Of a DNA stretch of 18,530 nt, positions 15,986 through 18,530 are shown one piece after another. Position 1 is the first letter of the stretch; each line of letters starts with the position of its first letter. The notes beneath the pieces were generated by a model. The model was not told where the DNA came from and did not search any database. It saw nothing but the letters and a program-made list of their open reading frames with translations. The position numbers were made by a program, and so were the translations under genes. The stretch is taken from contig CAYSLU010000099.1 in assembly GCA_964431965.1 (NCBI GenBank), positions 1 to 18,530 on the forward strand, written 5' to 3'. This DNA is from CAYSLU01 sp964431965 (GTDB lineage Bacteria > Verrucomicrobiota > Kiritimatiellia > CAIKKV01 > CAYSLU01).

Positions 15986-16834
15986 TTAGAATCCCATCGG
16001 CCCGGACGGCGCCGGCGCCGCGGCCCGCGCTTCGACCTGGACGCGCGTCAGCGCCTCATCCGAGAACACGAGCGCGCTGAACACCGCCCGGATGTCCAGC
16101 AGGTCCGGCTGGGCGGCCGAGGCCTTCTCCACGCGGAGATTCTTGAGCAGGAAGACGTGCCCGGGGCCGAGCACGCCGCGGAGCAGCTCCTGGAGGTTGG
16201 CGGTGGTTCCGAAGAGGCTCACGCTGACCGGGAACTCCTCGAGGTAGCCATGCGTCGGGTCGCCCGGAGCGGCATGAGAGACCGGCGGCATCGGCTCGAT
16301 GTGCTGGATCGTCTTGATCTTGAGGTTGAGCGAGAGGTCGGCCATCTCCTCGACGGCGCGGAGCTGGAGCATCAGCTTGCGGGCGTCCTCGTTGCTGTTC
16401 ACGGCATCGTCGATGCCCAGGTCGTAGGGCAGCGTGACGCCCAGCTCTCCCGACTTCTGACGGAGGCGCTGCCGCACCTTGTACAGCCGAACCTTGAAGT
16501 CGATGTGCCCGACCTCCTCGACATCGACTTCCGCCTGCTCGGCCTGCATGGAGATGCGCGCGACCGCCTGGGTCCACTGGTCGGACAGGGCCAGGAATCG
16601 GGCCTCCTCCTGCGCGCGCTTGGCGCGGAGCGGCTCTTCGCCCAGCAGGTAGTTGTTCTGCGCGAGCTGGGTGGACATGGTCGAGATCTCGCGCTCGAGC
16701 TGCTTGCGCCGGTGGTTGAGGGGCATGAGCACCAGGAACCAGAGCACGGCCATGACGACGCCGGCGATCGCGATGATCGCGAGCACCTGCTGGCCTTCGC
16801 TCCAGTTCAGCTTGCGGGTGGGGAGGGTGATCAT
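15986..16834 (-). CDS. PilO/GspM-like inner-membrane protein
   Basis: Bitopic inner-membrane protein, 282 residues, of the PilO/GspM type. One membrane segment at about 16-37 (QVLAIIAIAGVVMAVLWFLV) follows a short cytoplasmic end. A coiled coil runs over about 40-105, then a periplasmic alpha-beta region with two ferredoxin-like units: about 110-180 (ARKLMLQLRAVEEMADLSLNLKIK) and 198-255 (LEEFPVSVSLFGTTANLQELLRGV, VFLLKNLRVEK). PilO proteins are usually near 200 residues, so this one is long and resembles the size and order of Akkermansia Amuc_1100. ATG at 16834 overlaps the upstream stop as ATGA, so translation is probably coupled. The C-terminus is an Ala/Pro-rich tail. Confidence 0.72.
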   Translation of the reverse strand: MITLPTRKLNWSEGQQVLAIIAIAGVVMAVLWFLVLMPLNHRRKQLEREISTMSTQLAQNNYLLGEEPLRAKRAQEEARFLALSDQWTQAVARISMQAEQAEVDVEEVGHIDFKVRLYKVRQRLRQKSGELGVTLPYDLGIDDAVNSNEDARKLMLQLRAVEEMADLSLNLKIKTIQHIEPMPPVSHAAPGDPTHGYLEEFPVSVSLFGTTANLQELLRGVLGPGHVFLLKNLRVEKASAAQPDLLDIRAVFSALVFSDEALTRVQVEARAAAPAPSGPMGF

Positions 16835-18528
16835 GGTTGCTTCGTCCGGACGTCGATGACGAACCGCCGGGAGGCCGGCTTCCCCCAGCGCTCGTCCCGC
16901 TCGGGCTCGGGCACCAGCTGGTCGTCCGCCAGGAGATCGGCGGAGGCCACGAACGGCATGCTGCGCAGCGCCCAGATCAGCGTCTTGACCGTCGCCGGGT
17001 CCTGGCGTTGCGTGTAGACCTCGATGACCGTGCGCCCGAACGCGCTGTACGTGACGTCGGCTGGCGGAGCGGGCGGCTCGCCGGGTGCGCCGCGGGCCTG
17101 GGACGGCGCCGGCGGGATCGGCAGACCGCGCTTGAAGGCGGCCGATCCGGCGAAGTAGGCGTCGGCGTCGCTGATCATGGTGATCCAGTCGTTGGGGCCC
17201 CGCGCCTCGGAGACGACGTCGAGCAGGCGCCGGACGAGGCCGCCGTTGCCGAGCATGGTGCGGACGGGCTCGGCCATCTGCATGATCTGGGCGTTGCGCG
17301 CCTTGGCCTGCTCGATCTGGGCGGCCAGCTCCTGGCAGCGGCGGAGGCTTTCGCGCTGCGCGTTGAGCTGCGCGGTCATGCGTCGGAAGTCGCGATATCC
17401 GCCGAGCACGCTCACGGCCAGGATGAGGGCGGCGGTCACGCCGGCCGCGATCCAGTAGCGCTTCTGCCGGCGCAGCACGATCTCGTCGCGGATGGCGGCG
17501 GGGAGCAGGCTGAGCCCTCCGGCGTCCGGGGCAATCCCCTGGATGGCCAGTCCGGCGGCAATCGAGAAGCGGCCGGAGGTGGCGCGGTCCGGGCGCCCGG
17601 GCAGGTCGGCGGCTCTCACCACCGGCACGCCGAGATGGCCCGCCACATACTCGACCAAGCCCGGCAGCTCGGCGCCGCCGCCGGAGAGAACGATGCGGGC
17701 CGGGCTGGACGGTTCCTCGGGGTAGACGGACTGGAACGCTCCGAGCGCGGCCCGAAGCTCGGAAATCCACATGTCGGCGGCGCGGGCAAGTGCGGCGCGC
17801 TGCACCTCGTCGCCGCGGAGCAGGATCGGCTGCGACTCCTTGAGCGTTTCGGCCTGGGATGCGGTGCCCGCCGCGCGGCCGGGCGGCGTGGCCGGGCGAC
17901 CGGGATCGTCCGACCGCAGCTGCAGGGCGGGCCGCGAATCCTTCTGGCCTTCCGCCTGGCGCGCCGCGGCATCGCTGCGCATGAGGGCCAGCGTGAACAG
18001 CTCGCCGCCGACGGCAAAGCTGCGGGCGAAGAGCAGGCCCCCGTGCCCGCCGACGGCCAACTCGGTGCCGCCTTCGCCGATGTCCGCGCAAACCTGAAGC
18101 CCGCCCTTGGGCCCTGCGGGCGCGTCGAAGAGCCCGGCCGCCCGGGCCGCGGTGAGCAGGGCGGCCGCGGCGGGCACGATGTCGATGATCTCGACCTTGA
18201 GCGAATGCCGCAGCGCCATGATCTCGTCCAGCACGGTGGGCCGGGCCATGGCGATCAGCATCTTGCGGTGGCCGGACGGGGGCTGAACGGGCAGGACGTC
18301 GTAGATCGTGGACTCGGCCGCGAGCTCGTTGATCTTGGCGATCTCGAGCGCGGCGATCTGCTCGAAGGTGCGGGGATCGTCGTCCGAGATCGGCATGGCC
18401 TGGAACATGACGTTCCGGCCGGATAGCCCGACGACGTACGGGAACTTGAGCAACCCGAGGTCCGCGAGCCAGCGGCGGATCACGTCGGCTGTATCAGCCG
18501 CGCCCGGGGGGAGCCGAATGATCTCGGA
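16831..18528 (-). CDS. PilM-PilN fusion (GspL-like), N-terminus outside window
   Basis: The frame is open to the right edge; GTG at 18483 is probably internal. Numbered from that GTG, 550 residues are seen. The N-terminal half (about 1-320) is an actin-like PilM domain: YVVGLSGRNVMFQAMPI, EQIAALEIAKIN, VCADIGEGGTELAV (131-144), SFAVGGELFT, IVLSGGGAELPGLVEYVAGHLGVPV (264-288), FSIAAGLAIQG. The first strand of PilM (ILGLDIGS type) must lie outside the window. A short PilN-like part follows: membrane segment at about 342-362 (RYWIAAGVTAALILAVSVLGG), coiled coil 365-405, and a periplasmic domain to 550 with AFGRTVIEVYTQRQDPATVKTLIWAL. Standard systems have separate pilM and pilN, while GspL has both halves in one chain. 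An imperfect internal duplication is present (177-193 and 211-226). Confidence 0.75.
   Translation of the reverse strand, partial: SEIIRLPPGAADTADVIRRWLADLGLLKFPYVVGLSGRNVMFQAMPISDDDPRTFEQIAALEIAKINELAAESTIYDVLPVQPPSGHRKMLIAMARPTVLDEIMALRHSLKVEIIDIVPAAAALLTAARAAGLFDAPAGPKGGLQVCADIGEGGTELAVGGHGGLLFARSFAVGGELFTLALMRSDAAARQAEGQKDSRPALQLRSDDPGRPATPPGRAAGTASQAETLKESQPILLRGDEVQRAALARAADMWISELRAALGAFQSVYPEEPSSPARIVLSGGGAELPGLVEYVAGHLGVPVVRAADLPGRPDRATSGRFSIAAGLAIQGIAPDAGGLSLLPAAIRDEIVLRRQKRYWIAAGVTAALILAVSVLGGYRDFRRMTAQLNAQRESLRRCQELAAQIEQAKARNAQIMQMAEPVRTMLGNGGLVRRLLDVVSEARGPNDWITMISDADAYFAGSAAFKRGLPIPPAPSQARGAPGEPPAPPADVTYSAFGRTVIEVYTQRQDPATVKTLIWALRSMPFVASADLLADDQLVPEPERDERWGKPASRRFVIDVRTKQP
17806..17955 (-). 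repeat. Imperfect internal duplication in the PilM-like domain
   Basis: Residues AEGQKDSRPALQLRSDD (codons at 17905-17955) are repeated as AETLKESQPILLRGDE (codons at 17806-17853), 34 residues further on. The DNA is also visibly similar. The first copy follows the glycine-rich turn GGELFT, where PilM proteins have an AE..K motif; the stretch between copies is Pro/Gly/Ala-rich and probably disordered. Confidence 0.5.
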
Positions 18529-18530
18529 CC

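Overview
The window is a GC-rich (roughly two-thirds G+C by eye), almost fully coding bacterial chromosome segment. It encodes lipid A and LPS-transport genes and a secretin-based type II secretion/type IV pilus-like machine, so the organism is a diderm that makes LPS. The linear order lptC-lptA-lptB-hpf-hprK-ptsH-ptsI-metK resembles blocks I recall from Deltaproteobacteria and from PVC lineages such as Lentisphaerota/Kiritimatiellota. The PilO-like protein looks like the Akkermansia Amuc_1100 type. I lean to a PVC-superphylum bacterium, possibly Kiritimatiellota, but cannot prove this without a search. No mobile element, tRNA, rRNA or CRISPR array is visible.

Region 1 (about 1-5077, + strand) starts inside an LptC-like gene and runs through lptA, lptB, hpf, hprK, ptsH (HPr) and ptsI (Enzyme I). 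Genes overlap or lie within about 22 bases of each other, so this is very likely one operon. It joins LPS export, ribosome hibernation and a phosphorelay (EI to HPr, with HPr kinase/phosphorylase acting on the HPr serine). No sugar-specific EII, EIIA, ptsN or rpoN lies among them.

Region 2 (5121-8757, + strand) holds metK, a strong GC hairpin, an LptF/LptG-family permease, fabZ and lpxA. FabZ supplies the fatty acid cycle that feeds lipid A with 3-hydroxyacyl-ACP, and LpxA does the first step of lipid A synthesis. The permease and LptA/B/C belong to the machine that exports the finished LPS.

Region 3 (8775-13567, + strand) is a tight gspD-gspE-gspF block: outer-membrane secretin, secretion ATPase and inner-membrane platform protein. 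Region 4 (13584-18528, - strand) converges on it with only 16 bases between stop codons. Read 5' to 3' on the minus strand, it has a PilM-PilN fusion (GspL-like, N-terminus outside the window), a PilO/GspM-like protein, a PilP/GspC-like protein with a proline-rich linker, and a second PilB/GspE ATPase. Together regions 3 and 4 give most of the core of a T2SS/T4P-family machine, but no pseudopilin or prepilin peptidase is in the window.

The genes themselves are mostly of known families. The points most worth a second look are a non-canonical residue in the HprK active site, the PTS relay without EII, the PilM-PilN fusion with an internal duplication, the paired convergent ATPases, a G-quadruplex-type tract in the GspC-like gene, the perfect hairpin after metK, and two local patches of atypical codon use.
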